NCBI RefSeq assembly: GCF_030445035.2
Contig: NC_080695.1
Span: 53,213,954 to 53,277,953, forward strand
Direction: 5' to 3'
Origin: Dasypus novemcinctus
Taxonomy: Eukaryota; Chordata; Mammalia; Cingulata; Dasypodidae
Length of the DNA: 64,000 nucleotides
Shown: one piece after another, positions 36,850 through 48,235 of the stretch
Layout of the letters: every line of letters begins with the position of its first letter
How positions within the stretch are numbered: the first letter of the stretch is position 1
Position numbers and translations under genes: made by a program
The notes under the pieces: model-generated
Seen by the model: only the letters and a program-made list of their open reading frames with translations
Database searches by the model: none
Told to the model about the DNA's origin: nothing

Positions 36850-37375
36850 CAGTGGTTCTCAAACCATGGTCCTCCCGCCAACAGCAAGAGAGCACCTGGT
36901 GACTTGTCAGAAACACAAATTCTCACCCCCCACCCACAGCCACGGAGTCAAAAATTCTAGGGTGGGGTATAGCAGCCTGGATTCCCAGAAGCCTTTCAGG
37001 TGATTCTAAGGCACCCTAAAGTTCTGGGCACCACTAGTGAGGTGCTGGTGTAGGTAACACTGAGGTGGTTTTGAGGAATGTAAGAATGAAGTAGGTTAGG
37101 TCTGCAGCCTGGGGAGGGTTATGGGACACAGAGGGTGCAGAAGTCATTCCTAGAACCAAAAGAAAGGAACTCTCTCCAAGTTCAAGGATATGTGGGCTCC
37201 ACAGATGGAAGAGGCACATCAGACTTCCATTTGTACCCACTTGCTCCTCAGAGGGTGGTCTGCACACCAGTTGAGTGCTTGTTAGAAATGCAGACTCTCA
37301 GGCCCCACTCCAGACCTCCTGCATCAGAATCTGCATTTTATTAAAATCCCCAGGTGGTTCACTCACGTGTTAGAG
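36850..37375. mobile_element. Two MER5-type hAT-Charlie elements
   Basis: First, 36850-37040: CAGTGGTTCTCAAACCATGG, AAATTCTCACC and AGGTGATTCTAAGGCACCC. Second, 37250-37375: AGGGTGGTCTGCACACCAG, CTTGTTAGAAATGCAGACTC and CCTCCTGCATCAGAATCTGC. Both are short non-autonomous remnants. Confidence 0.75.
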
Positions 37376-37624
37376 TCGGAGTGCCCAATTCAGTGAAGAC
37401 TGGATGGAGAATGAGATGCTCTAGGTACTGAGCCCTGAAAGCACTACCTGAGATGTTTGTGGGAAACACTTGGGCCAGAAAGATGGGGACACTGAGGAGA
37501 CAGTGAAGCTGCCTGCGTGGTATCCCCATCCCCTTTCCTCCCCTTCCCGCTCCCCCTCCCCCCCGCCCTCTCTGTCCCAACCTTCTCCCCCATACCCTCC
37601 TCTCCAACAACCATGGCCTGGCCA

Positions 37625-37960
37625 TTAGGAGAGAGCTGGACTCCGAGCTGCCTTAACTCTAACCTTGTGACTCTGGCGTCTTATTCAACCTCTCCCAGTC
37701 AGGGCACTTCCTTTATGGAGAATAAATGAGTTAATTCTTCCAAAACACCTAGACCAGAGTTTCTTAATCCTGGCCACATATTTGCATCACCTGAAGAGGG
37801 GCTGTTTAAAAGAAAACAAAACAAAATAAAACAAAACAAAAAGGGTAGCCAGGCCACACTGGACCAATTAAACAAGAACCTCTGGGAATGGGCCCCAGCA
37901 TCTGTATCGTAGCAAATCGAAAGAGAAGCACCGCAGGTTTTCTAAGGTGCAGCCAGGGTG
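37625..37960 (+). repeat. MIR fragment, then a MER-type element with A-rich insert
   Basis: MIR at 37625-37735 (CTTGTGACTCTGGCGTCTTA, GGAGAATAAATGAGTTAATT). MER5/MER3-like at 37755-37925 (GAGTTTCTTAATCCTGGCC, TTTGCATCACCTGAAGAGG, GGACCAATTAAACAAGAACC). An (AAAACA)n run lies at about 37811-37841 inside it. Confidence 0.6.
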
Positions 37961-38224
37961 GTGAAGCCCCATCCCAAAGCAGCACCGGCTACATAGCAAG
38001 TGCTCAGTCAGGGCGGGCCATTGCTATTCACACTGCGTGCTCCCCCCACCAGGCTGGCTCGTGCTGGTGCTCCAGCTCCATCCTCGGCCTTAAATGACCT
38101 GGGAAGTGAGAGCCCAGACTGCCTGGCTGACAGCCATTCTCCCAAGGTCCTCCCCACCTTCTTGGAGTCTCTCCTGTTTCCTCCAACCTCTTCCTCCTCC
38201 GTGTGCCACCTCTCCTGAGCTGGT

Positions 38225-39105
38225 AATCAAAACACTGACATTGACTCGTTTCCGGAGCATTTAACCTAGACAGGGCAGTGTGCTGGGGGTGGTGGGTGCA
38301 TTTTCTTTTTCACTTCTCAAAAACATCTCCGTAAGGCAGGTACTTACTCTTCACTGACAGCCCCATTGTATAGATGTGACAAGGGCTCAGAAAGGGGTGG
38401 TGACTTGCCTACCATCACCCAGCAGGTAGGTAGGGGAGGAGATACTTGCCCTTAGACCTAGCATTCCGAAGTCCAGGCTCTTGACCCCTACGCCATGCGG
38501 TCCTTAGCTGTGCAACACGTCTGTCTCCTGCTGCAACACCTTAAGTTTTTCCAGGACAAGGGTTGTGTGGAATTTCCCATTGCATTTCTAACACCTGGGA
38601 TATATTACAGGCGTGCAGTCAGGGACTTCATCAGTTAGCAGATGATGTAGGGGGTGGTATATATTCTTGACCCACTGTGTGCCAGGCAATCCTCTTGCCA
38701 CTTTCAGAAAAAAGAAACTTAAGCATGTGAACTCACGAACGTGGGCAGCAGCCTCACTGGGCTCAGGGACTGCTTCCAGGACTCCGAGGCGGCCACCTTG
38801 GACAAGCCACAAAGCCTCTCCAAGCTGTAAATGGGGAGAAAGAAAGTGGTTACTTCACAGCATTGGGATTTAAAAATGCATATCTATAAGGCACCCAGCA
38901 CAATGCCTGGGACATACCAAAGTTTCAATGGATCGGAGCTGCTGTCGGCACCTCCTTTTATCCTCATAACAACCCAGTGACATGGTAACTGTGACCGTAG
39001 TTTTATTTTCCCTTTTAGTTGAGGAAACTGAGCCTCAGAGAAGGTGCCACTTGCCAGAAGTTGCGAAACTAGTAAGTGCCAGAGCAGGGGCTAGAAGCTC
39101 CGAGC
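38225..39105. repeat. MIR cluster
   Basis: Antisense at 38225-38505 (GGCTCAGAAAGGGGTGGTGA). Sense at 38810-38945 (GGCACCCAGCACAATGCCTG). Antisense at 38955-39105 (GTTGAGGAAACTGAGCCTCA). About 38505-38800 is unassigned. Confidence 0.7.
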
Positions 39106-39279
39106 TCCTCTCTCTGCAGCCCATGGCAGGCAGGTGGAATGGTTTGGTGGCCTTCCCATCCCCTGGAGGAGGCTGCAGGCTGGGAAGCAGGAGAGGCTTG
39201 CTGGAAGGAAGAGGTTCACTGCCTCCTCTCCGTCCCCCTGCTTCTCTGGGTGTGTCCCAGGGACAGCTGGCCATGACCG

Positions 39280-39560
39280 CACAGGTTTGAGACCCTGAGG
39301 CCTCGAGACCCCATGGAGGGGCAGGCAGGGAGGGTTGGGACACGGGCAGGGAGAGGAGCGGCGGAGGCAGAGAGCACGGTGGAGGCAGGGGGCAGCGGCT
39401 GGGCCGGGGGTTGTCACAGACAGGATGGGACGGGGAACAGGACTGAGCTGGGGGCCGGGGGATGGAGGGGGCGGCCCGGGAAGGCGGGAGGGCTGAAGAA
39501 GGCCTCATGTAGGGAGCTGATCTCGCCCTGTGTGGAAGAGCTGTTGCCATGACAACGCCA
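39280..39560. other. GC-rich, G-run-rich intergenic block
   Basis: Dense G-runs and several CpGs (GGCCGGGGGATGGAGG, GGGCGGCCCGGGAAGG). It contrasts with the AT-richer surroundings. It overlaps a 211-codon minus-strand open frame (39035-39670) that looks like a composition artefact. It may be a small CpG-rich regulatory island. Confidence 0.45.
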
Positions 39561-39659
39561 GAGCAGATCGATGCTTGGCATTGGATGGAGCTCTCAGTCA
39601 CTGCCAACACCCTCCCCCTTCCCTCACCCCTGAAGTGGGGGGTGGGGGGGTCGGGTGGC

Positions 39660-40180
39660 ATCTGGATCATTTCTCACTCCCCAGAGCCCCCTGGAGTGAT
39701 GGCAGGGAGGGGGCCCTCGTAGGAGGGAAGGGGGTTGGGGGGATCCTGCCTTCTCCAGGCTCCTTTGACTTGGGGATGGGAAGAGAAGCAGGACAGGCTG
39801 GGGAAGCTCCTGGCTGCTGTCACTAGGCCTCCGGGATGCGGAGAAACCTGCAGAGGGAATCACAAAGCAGGGGCTCAAATTCCTTTCTAGGCTGTGTCTT
39901 CCTCTTGTGCAAAATGCAGCAGGGAGTAAATTTTCTCAGAGGTTCCTTCTGGCTCGAAAAGCAATGAATTCAGCATCCCCCACCCCATCAGCCTGTTGAG
40001 GAGGCCCCTCGTGTACCTGCAGGACCCCCGTGGAATTCCTTCCTGCCTCAATACGGGTCTCCCCACCCCTCAGTCAAAACAGTCTGGAATGGCATTGGAG
40101 TCATTTCTTTGTGCTTCTTGTAAAAATGCAGTAATTCATCTACAAAAATCTATTAACATATTACCCAGGCAAGCCCCAGG
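39660..40180. other. Intergenic, nothing recognised
   Basis: No gene is seen. Only a faint MIR-like trace lies near 39870-39960. Confidence 0.45.
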
Positions 40181-40184
40181 GTGG

Positions 40185-40285
40185 AATACCGGATCTTCCC
40201 CTGATGAGCTGTTGGGTCCTGGCCAGTTACACAACTTCTCTGAGCCTTGGTCTCCTCCTCTGTAAAACAGGTTTGAGGGAGCATT
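40185..40285 (+). repeat. MIR fragment, host of a SINE insertion
   Basis: GGCCAGTTACACAACTTCTC and TTGGTCTCCTCCTCTGTAAA are MIR. The copy is interrupted by the DAS SINE and is traceable briefly beyond it (AACATTAAAGGAG). Confidence 0.7.
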
Positions 40286-40719
40286 AATACATCATTGTGG
40301 GCGGCGGACTTGGCCCAGTGGTTAGGGAGTCTGCCTACCACATGGGAAGTCCGCGGTTCAAACCCCGGCCTCCTTGACCCGTGTGGAGCTGGACCATGCG
40401 CAGTGCTGATGTGTGCAAGGAGTGCCCTGCCACACAGGGGTGTCCCCTGCGTAAGGGAGCCCCACACGCAAGGAGTGCCCCCTGTGGGGAGAGCCACCCA
40501 GCGCAAAAGAAAGTGCAGCCTGCCCAGGAATGGCACCGCACACACGGAGAACTGATACAACAAGATGACGCAACAAAAAGAGACACAGATTCCCGTGCTG
40601 CTGACAACAACAGAAGCAGACAAAGACGATGCAGCAAATAGACACAGAGAAGAGACAACCGGGGTGGGGGTGGGGAAGGAGAGAGAAATAAATAAATAAA
40701 TGAAAAATACATCATTGTG
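40286..40719 (+). mobile_element. DAS-type SINE, long form, with perfect target duplication
   Basis: The element spans 40300-40705 (about 400 bp) between identical 14-bp copies of AATACATCATTGTG at 40286-40299 and 40706-40719. The tRNA-derived head has an A-box-like TGGCCCAGTGG (40311-40321) and a B box GGTTCAAAC (40355-40363). The body has CAAGGAGTGCCCTGCC, AACAAAAAGAGACACAGATT and a tail AAATAAATAAATAAATG. The exact duplication marks it as the youngest clear insertion in the window and shows xenarthran origin. Confidence 0.93.
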
Positions 40720-40861
40720 AACATTAAAGGAGAAAATAGAAATAAATATGTATTCATAAGTAGAAAGATGTAAGTATTTTTAGCTATCATCCATCATACC
40801 CAAATGAATTTGCCCATTAACCCTGATAGGGGAGGGGTTTCTTTTATGAGCATGGTGAGAT

Positions 40862-41097
40862 GTGAACAAGCAGTGAGCACCTACCGGATGGCAGGCACTT
40901 GACAAACATTGTCCCGTTTGCTCTTCTCAACAGTCCTGGTGGGCATGCTAGCCCAGATTTTCAGATAAAGAAACTGAGTCTGGGAGAGATTTAATGTCTT
41001 GCTAAAGTTACCCCAAAAGCAAAGGATCAGGTTAGGATTCAAACTCAGGTCTCTCTGACTCCAAATCTTCCCTGGAAGTTGTACCATGCAGTCTCCT
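40862..41097 (-). repeat. Antisense MIR
   Basis: AGTGAGCACCTACCGGATGG, TTCAGATAAAGAAACTGAGT and GGATTCAAACTCAGGTCTCT are reversed MIR. Confidence 0.8.
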
Positions 41098-41292
41098 GCC
41101 AAGGAGAGCTGGGCTGGGAGGCCGTTAAGGCCTAAAGACGGAAAAGGTTTTGGCAGGGAAGGCAGTGAGGAGGCCGGAGAGACTGAAGATCCATTTTACC
41201 CACCTTTGTTATGGGGGAGGATTTTTCCATGAGCCCAAGGTCAAGGGGGAGCTTCTCTGAATAGGTGTGAGCAGTTTGTCAGTTGATTTCAG

Positions 41293-41390
41293 TAAAGGAG
41301 GAAGGGAAAGAAGGAGGGAAGAAAGGAGGAAGGGAGGGAAGGAACGCGGGAGGGAGGGTGGGAGGGAGGGAGGCAGGGAAAGAATAATGA
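41293..41390. repeat. (GGAA/GGGA)n purine microsatellite
   Basis: Almost pure purine on the plus strand (AGGAGGAAGGGAAAGAAGGA, GGGAGGGAGGGTGGGAGGGA). It can form triplex or G-quadruplex structures. Confidence 0.85.
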
Positions 41391-41920
41391 GCAAAGAAGC
41401 CTGGCTTCCAAGTAATGAACCTCCCTTTTCTAGTACAAAAACCACAGGGTTTCCTCCAAAGACCCACCTGGACAGTCCAAGAACCTTGCCCAGTCACTTC
41501 CAACTTCTCCCCAAGTCTGGCCTCCTTGGAGTGCAGGAATAGAGCATAGAGAGAGCATTCCAGAACACCAGAAGTTGACACAGAGGGTGAGGCTTTCTCA
41601 GAGGGCTGGGGGGAGGGGGAACAGAACAAACTCTGAAAACAGGAGGTTGCAAGAAACTCAAGAACCTTCCTGAGCAGCCGGAGGCTGCAGGAAACCCAAA
41701 GCTGCCAGGAGCCCGGCAGCAGCTCTGGGAGTACCCAGGCTCCTTACGCTGCCTGGGACCCTGTGGGGAAGGCAGCCAGCTCTGCAAGCAGAGCCGGGGA
41801 GGCAGCCTTCTGCTGTCCATTTGGGTTTGGAAAGGGAGTGCACTTATAAAGGGGGTCCGCATTGCTCTTACTTTGGAAGTTTCTGCCAAGGCCGTGGTCT
41901 CCGCAGGTGGGTGGTCCTGG
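41390..41920. other. Intergenic, nothing recognised
   Basis: Moderately GC-rich, no gene or named repeat. Confidence 0.45.
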
Positions 41921-41924
41921 GTCC

Positions 41925-42775
41925 TGCCCTGGCTCAGCCCCTGGCTAGCTGCATGGCCTTCCTGATTGTCAGTTCCCTTCTGAAAAGTAGAGGTGGAGTA
42001 CCTAACTTGGAGGGAGGTTGCAGGGACTAAATGAGATGATGGGTCAACATTATTAGCAGGTAGTAAGCGCTCAAAAGAAATAAGAACTTAAAACAGCTCT
42101 TGCCTTGTAAGTCCTGGATAAGAGGACGGCAGGGTTTCTGCTAGCATCCCAGGGTCCCAGGTGAGTGGCGGAATGGTCCAGGAAGTGCCTAGGAAACACC
42201 ATCACTGAGGCTGAGAGGAAGAGACTGCTAGGTGGTGGGGGCCATCGGTGTCCGGCTGGAGTCAGGCGTTTCGTTTCCACAGGTATGAGATACCATCAGT
42301 CCCATTTCTCAGATGGGGCGACTGAGGCTTAGAGAGGGGCTGCTGCTTACCCAAGTTCACCTGGCTCCCCAGTGGGAACCAGAACGCAAGTGCAGGCATT
42401 TCTGCTTTTAAGGCCTAGAACTGTCCCGTACTGTCCACAGAGAGGGCGGCCCTGGAAGGCAGGTAGCCCTGGGTGCCCAGTCCACCCTTTCCACCAACTA
42501 AGCTGGTGACCTTAGGCACACAGCATCACCTCTCTGAGCCTCAGTTTCCTGTAAAGTGAGGGATAGGTAAGCCAACGTGCCTAATAGAGCCTGGCACTGT
42601 TCCTTGGACAGAGTAGGTGATGGCATGCACACGCACACGCACATGCACACACACACACAGGCATGATGGCATGCTGGGAAGGCATGCTGGGGGTCCTCGG
42701 CTCTAGCCCTGCCTCCCCCTCCCTTGCTCTGTGACCTTGGGCAGGTCATGGCCTCTCTGGGCTGCTGAGCATTGG
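41925..42775. repeat. MIR cluster with (CA)n
   Basis: MIR sense 41925-42085 (TAGCTGCATGGCCTTCCTGA), antisense 42280-42405 (GACTGAGGCTTAGAGAGGGG), sense 42498-42620 (TCTCTGAGCCTCAGTTTCC) and sense 42700-42770 (CTGTGACCTTGGGCAGGTCA). CA repeat at 42627-42662. Confidence 0.7.
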
Positions 42776-42917
42776 AATCCCCAGGGGGAACTTTAAACTT
42801 ACCTACAAGTTGCCCTCCCATCTAGAGAGTTGGACACAGTTGGTCTGGGATGAAGCTTGGACATGTGATGCTGTTAAGCTCCAGGAGCTCGGGTAGCAAT
42901 CAGGGATGAGAGGATAA

Positions 42918-43055
42918 CAGTGATTTGATTCTCAGAGTGGGGTCCCCAGACCAACAGCATGGGAACTTGTGAGAAATGCAGGATCTCAGGCCCACCTTTT
43001 CACAAGCCCTCTAAGTGATCCTGAAGTGCATTCAAATCTGAGAACACTGACCTAC
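42918..43055. mobile_element. MER5-type hAT-Charlie element
   Basis: GATTCTCAGAGTGGGGTCCC, CAGACCAACAGCATGGGAAC, TTGTGAGAAATGCAGGATCT and AAGCCCTCTAAGTGATCCTG follow MER5A. Confidence 0.8.
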
Positions 43056-43595
43056 AGGATTCAGCCCTAAGGACCCAGAATTTTCAGATGTCAGGGTCAG
43101 AGAAGCAAGACAAAAGAACTAGTAAAAGGCAGGAGAATGTGTGGGTGAAATTGGAAATGGAAGAGGACTCGGAGAATAGACCCAAAGAATCAAAAAAGGG
43201 ACCTCCGACGTGTCCCTGAGTGTGTTGAGATCACAGACTACAGAACCTGCTAGGAAAAGATTTCAAAGGCTGTCCAAGACAAGCTTCTCAATTGGGACGT
43301 GCAGTGGAGATTGACTGAGGCCGCAGGATGGGGATGGTGCATCTTTCTGGAAAGCCAACCCTGGGAAATTATTTCTTCAATGAGTAACTGAGAACAAGAC
43401 TAGCAGATTAAAGTCAGCAGACTTTGGTGACACAGAATACCACCTGCTTATACATTTTTAAGGTGCAAGAAGAGCCTCAAAGCCGTTTCATACTTGCCTC
43501 AGGGAGCCGAGGCTGCATCCTCAGACCGTTCACTTGCCCTTGCCCTTTAGATGACCGTGATGGAAAAGACAACCATTAATGGGTGAAGTAACAGA
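43056..43595. other. Intergenic, nothing recognised
   Basis: No gene or named repeat is seen. Confidence 0.5.
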
Positions 43596-43599
43596 TTGA

Positions 43600-44190
43600 T
43601 TATTGATGGATTAGTCCAACGTAGGAGTCCCTACCTTGGGCCAGACACTGTACTAAACACCAGGAATATGCCATGACATGATTGGCAAGGCCTCTGCTCT
43701 CAAAACGTTTCTGGTGCGGGAGGGGAGGGCGGGGAGGCTCACACCAATAAATCCAGAATTATAAACGGTCATAAGGCAAAGGGAAGGTTAAGAGCTCATG
43801 GCAGGGTTCAGACTCAGAGTGGGGCCAGAAAAGACTTCTCCGAGGAAGTGGCCTTTGAGCCGAGACGTTGTAGAGTGGGAAGCACCTAGCACGCCTTGGC
43901 TCACGCTGGTCTTGCTGCTGGGAATTCCCTTTCCCCTCCATCCTTTGAACCCTGGCCCTTCCCGAGAACCCCCATCAAGCCCAGCCTCCTCCAGGAAACA
44001 TTTCCTGACCAAGGCCAACCCTTCTGAACTACCTGTCATCTAGTTTTTCCAGAACCTACTGAAATCACAAACTCTTCATCTCTGTTCTTTGCGTTCCATC
44101 TTTATGACTTTTTCCAAATCTGGTACCACCAACACCAGAGCTGACTTAACTGTTTTCTTCCATGTTTATTTATCTACGTGAATTTTAAAA
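43600..44190. repeat. Two L2 fragments, antisense then sense
   Basis: About 43600-43880 is antisense (GGGCCAGACACTGTACTAAA, CTTCTCCGAGGAAGTGGCC). About 43880-44190 is sense (CAAGCCCAGCCTCCTCCAGG, AACATTTCCTGACCAAGGC). The two are inverted relative to each other. Confidence 0.65.
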
Positions 44191-44313
44191 GGAAACCTTT
44201 ATTTGATACCATTATAGGAATAACAGACTTGTTTGCCATAAATAAAAGTTAACTCAAGATAACTGTGTGCCTCTCTCCTTGGTATAAAAGGAAGGTGGCA
44301 CAGGTTGGAAGGG

Positions 44314-44716
44314 TGTTGTAATGGATTGAATCGTGAACCCCACAAAGACACATTCACTCCTAACCCCCAGTTCTGTGGATGTGAATCCATTTGTAAATAG
44401 GGTCACTGCTATGAGTTAAGGTGAGACTAAACTGAATCAGGATGGGCCTTGGTTCAATATGCCTGGAAATTTGAACAGAGCATGTAGGCATGAGTAGGAG
44501 ACAGATGGAGACAGAGCGCCATGTGACAGAGGCAGAGACTGAGTCACAGCCAGCCTGGAGCCTCCTCCAGAATGGACAGACTTGAGGCAACACGGTCCTG
44601 CCAACCCCTTGATTTTGGACTTCCAGCCTCCAAAACAGAAGTCAATAAACTTCCACTATATAAGCCAGTTAACTAGCTTGTGGTATTCTGTCCAGATGCC
44701 CTGGTAAACCCAGACA
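44314..44716 (+). mobile_element. MLT1-like LTR (ERVL-MaLR)
   Basis: Starts TGTTGTAATGGATTGAATC and ends CCCAGACA, with CTAACCCCCAGTTCTGTGGA, TGTAAATAGGGTCACTGC, TTGATTTTGGACTTCCAGCC and GTCAATAAACTTCCAC in MLT1 order. It has the poly(A) hexamer AATAAA and no internal genes. Confidence 0.78.
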
Positions 44717-45060
44717 GGTGTGAAAGGCCTATTGGCACTAAGACTTTCTCATAAAGACTGAAGAAGAGATGACCGGGGAAAATGTTGCCATTACTTCTGC
44801 CCATGTGGCTCCCAAAATAACTTCTCATTCCACTACTGGTTGGCAAATTGCTTTTTCTGTTTGTTTGTTTCTATATTTTGTATTTTTTTAGGAGCATATT
44901 GGGGCTCTTTAACAAACTGCAAAGTCCTCAAGACCCCTCTTCTACCCCTCAGAGTTCAGTGGTCAAATGTTTCTTGACTAAGAAGACATTGTTTGACTTC
45001 CCTCAGCCCACAGGAGCTGACATCTGTGGCGTCCTGAATCTCTCCTGTGAGCTGTGCTGC
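44717..45060. other. Intergenic, nothing recognised
   Basis: No gene or named repeat is seen; T-rich at 44850-44895. Confidence 0.45.
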
Positions 45061-45064
45061 TTCG

Positions 45065-45195
45065 CGTGTTAGCTCATTTCATTCTCAGCACAATAACCCT
45101 GGGGACAGAGGTGCTACTGTGATCTCACTTCTACAGAATGGGAAACTGAGGTTCAAGACAGGGAAAGGAATGGCTGCATTAGGTCATGTCTGACG
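45065..45195 (-). repeat. Antisense MIR fragment
   Basis: TTAGCTCATTTCATTCTCAG, AATGGGAAACTGAGGTTCAA and GCTGCATTAGGTCATGTC read as degraded reversed MIR. Confidence 0.65.
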
Positions 45196-45639
45196 GAGGA
45201 GGCAGGGCGGAGCCTCTGGCCCGGGTCTGGCGCTGAGATGCCCACGGCCACTGCAGCAGCTACCGCCGAGCCCTGGGGTGCAGAGGGTGTGGTTCAGGCC
45301 TGAATCATGGACATTTATTCTGATTAAAGGCCCTCACTTTTGCAGAGGGTTCCCATCCTGCAGGATTCTTATGAAAACAGTGAGACTGTAGAGGTGAAAA
45401 AGGGCAGAAGGAAAGAAGTGATGCAAAGCACTCAGTGCACACAACCAGTTCACTCAACACACAACCTGTTAATTAAACCAGACCCACTATGGAAAGCTCC
45501 TCACCTGCCCAGCTTTCCTCTGATTGCCCACTGCCTACCACACGGGTCTCAGACTTCCGACTTGCCCGTACCACCAAGATGATCTTGACTGTATGTATTG
45601 CCTGTACTATCATTCATATCAGATCTTTTAACTTTATTT

Positions 45640-46150
45640 CAAATGAACTCAGGTGGATCAAAATGCAAAAACCATAAAAGGGCATATAGCAAAACTTTTC
45701 CTATCCACCACTGTCCACCAGGCCCCCTTTCCAGAAGTAGCCACTGTTACCAGTTCCTCATGTGTCCTTCCAGGGAAAGTCTAATCAAATATAAGAATAT
45801 ACACACGCACAAATGGAAGGACACCAGACATCAAGTTCTGCCAATTGCTTTTGCTTTTCTAACTTAATGATGCAATTTTAAATTGTTCTACATTAAAACA
45901 CAAAGAGCTTCTTCATTTTTTAAGGTGGTTTTGCATTCCCTTGTCTCATACTTTAACCTGTCCCTATTGGATGGGCATTTAGGGGGTTCCCAATCTCAAT
46001 ATTGCAAACATGCAGCATGGATAATCTTCCAATTGTACTATTAATGATATGACAACTTTCTTTCAATCAAGTGCATTAAAATTTTTTCCCATCCTCAGCA
46101 ATTTCTATGAAATTACTATCTTTAATGGGTTAATTATAGATTTTTCTAAT
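45640..46150. repeat. L1 LINE 3'-region fragment
   Basis: CAGAAGTAGCCACTGTTACC, CCTGTCCCTATTGGATGGGC and CATTTAGGGGGTTCCCAATC match old L1M-type 3' sequence. Confidence 0.65.
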
Positions 46151-46324
46151 TCACATTAAAATAAATAAATAACCCATACCTATTTAAGTAAAAGTGCTCT
46201 CCTGTGCACTTTAATCATTTTGCTTTGCCTACGTCAAACATCTACTGTTTAAAGTGACACCGAGCTCTGGGGTACAAACAAAATTCCTTGGCCAGCCATA
46301 TGGAAGGCCTTGAAGGATTAGCCC

Positions 46325-47577
46325 TCTGCCTCTCTCTCCAATCTTCCTTCCCAGCTATCCCATGTTCTTGCCTTATAGAATGTTTTAGCTTCATGCCAAG
46401 CTTGACCCTGCTTCACAGACTTTGCACATGCTATCCCCCTGCCTGGAATGGCATCTGCTCCTTGTGCCCTGGAGTTCTCCTTTTCTCCCTTCAAATCACA
46501 TTTCAAGGTCTTCCCCCTCCAAGAAGCCCTCCCTGCCTTCTTCACCCAGACATTCTGCATCTGCCCATCTTGTGCGTGCTTCTTCCTTAGCACTCAGCAC
46601 ACACAAATAAGGTAAGAGAGTGGGGTCTGCAACTGAGCTGTCCAGGTTCAACTCTTCTTGACCGTGGGCAAGTTGCTTTATCTCTTGGGGCCTCAATTTT
46701 CCCATCTGTAAAATGGTGCTAATCATAGGCCCTACATCAGATTTACTTTGAGGATCAAAAGATGTGTTTAGCAGAGGGCCTGGCATACAGTAAGTGCTCA
46801 GTATATGTTAATTACGGCTCTTACCTTCACAGCTCTGTCTCCTCTGGTAGATTATTAGCGCCTGAGCTCTTTATTTGCAAATCCTGTCAGGTCTTCCTTC
46901 GGAATAGACCGCATTTCTGAGCCCCTTGTCCGCTAGCACCAGCCTAGCCTGAGCCTCCATTCTCTCCCCCCAGGCTCCTGCAGTAGCTTCCGAATGGCTT
47001 CCCCGTTGCCATTCTCCATCCCCTTCGGTCTGTGCTTTACAGCAGCTGGAACGATCCTTTGAAATGTGTTAATAAAACTGATTGGGTCTCATCCTCCTCC
47101 TCACCTTCCGGTGGTTTCCATCATCCTGAAAATAAAACCCAAAACCCTTACAATGGCAGATACCCCAGGATCTGGCCCCGCCTCTTCCCTCTTGCTCCTC
47201 CTTCCCCAGCCACACCATCCTCCTCGCTGTTCCTCCTATGCACCGAGCTGGCTGTTCCTCTTTCTGCAGGGTCCTTCCCCCAGGAGCCACGCAGCGGGGC
47301 TCGCTCCATTCATTGTCACTCCCGGGCCATCTCCAGGCCTTCCCTGAACTCCTATCCAGAATGATCTCTGCCCTCACTCTCCCGTCCTCTTCCATTCAAA
47401 GCCTGTTTTTGTGGCTTCCTAACATGGAGTTTGCATTTGTCTGTCTCTTCCACTAAAGCATGTGCTCCCAGAAGCCAGGACTTTATTTTATTCACTGCCT
47501 TATCACCAGTACTTGAGCCAGTGCCTGGGGCAGAGTAGGTGTTCAATACATAAATGCTGAATGAACCAACAAGTCCA
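46325..47577 (+). repeat. L2 pieces with a MIR between
   Basis: L2 at 46325-46610 (CACAGACTTTGCACATGCTA, CCTGCCTGGAATGGCATCTG). Sense MIR at 46612-46820 (TGTCCAGGTTCAACTCTTCT, TCCCATCTGTAAAATGGTGC, CAGTAAGTGCTCAGTATATG). L2 again at 46820-47577 (GGATCTGGCCCCGCCTCTTC, CAGGTAGGTGTTCAAT-type end at 47536, then GCTGAATGAACC). Confidence 0.75.
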
Positions 47578-47689
47578 ATAAATACCTAGTAACAAAACCA
47601 GAAACAATTTCAAGGTTTAATAAATTGGTTGGGGAGGAGGGAGAGAAGAAGGAAGAAATAAATGAAGGCCAGAGAGAAGGAAACCCAGT

Positions 47690-48235
47690 GGATTTTTTGG
47701 AATTGCCATGTCTCTTTATCACGGTGTAATCTACATGCCATAAAACTTACCATTGCTGGTGTACAGCTCAGTAAGTTTTAGTAAATTAATACAGTTGTGC
47801 AGCCATTACCACAATCCAGTATTAGAATTCTTCTATCTCCCCCAAAAGCTAAACGTTCCCCACTCCCAACTCCAGTCACAGGCCGTCACTGATCTGCCTT
47901 CTGTCTCTGTACTTTTGCCTTTTTGAGAATTTCATATAAATAGAATCATACATTATGCAGTCTTTTCTGTCTGGCTTTTTTCACACTGCCTGATAAGTGC
48001 TTTTTTTAGCCTTGTCCATGGCATTGCAAGTGTCAATAGCTAGATCCTTTTTTATTGCTGAATAGTATTCCAATGTTTGGATAGATCACTTTTTGATTAT
48101 CAGTTACCAGTTGGGCATTTTTAGTTTCCAGTCTGGGGCTATCATGAACAATGTGGGTTCAAGTCTTTGTGAGGACATGTGTTTTCATTTCTCTTGAGTA
48201 GGAGTGGAACTGCTGGGTCACACGGTAAGTCCATG
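47690..48235. repeat. L1 LINE 3'-region fragment
   Basis: CATGCCATAAAACTTACCAT, TTTTGCCTTTTTGAGAATTT, GAATAGTATTCCAATGTTTG and GAGTGGAACTGCTGGGTCAC are old L1M 3' words. Same class as 9520-9765. Confidence 0.75.

Noticed and set aside
39035..39670. 211-codon minus-strand open frame
   Set aside because: Pro/Ser-rich translation of a GC-rich block with no start context, splice sites or family match; composition artefact.
40300..40375. tRNA gene
   Set aside because: The A and B boxes belong to a SINE head with a 400-bp body, tail and target duplication; it is not an independent tRNA.
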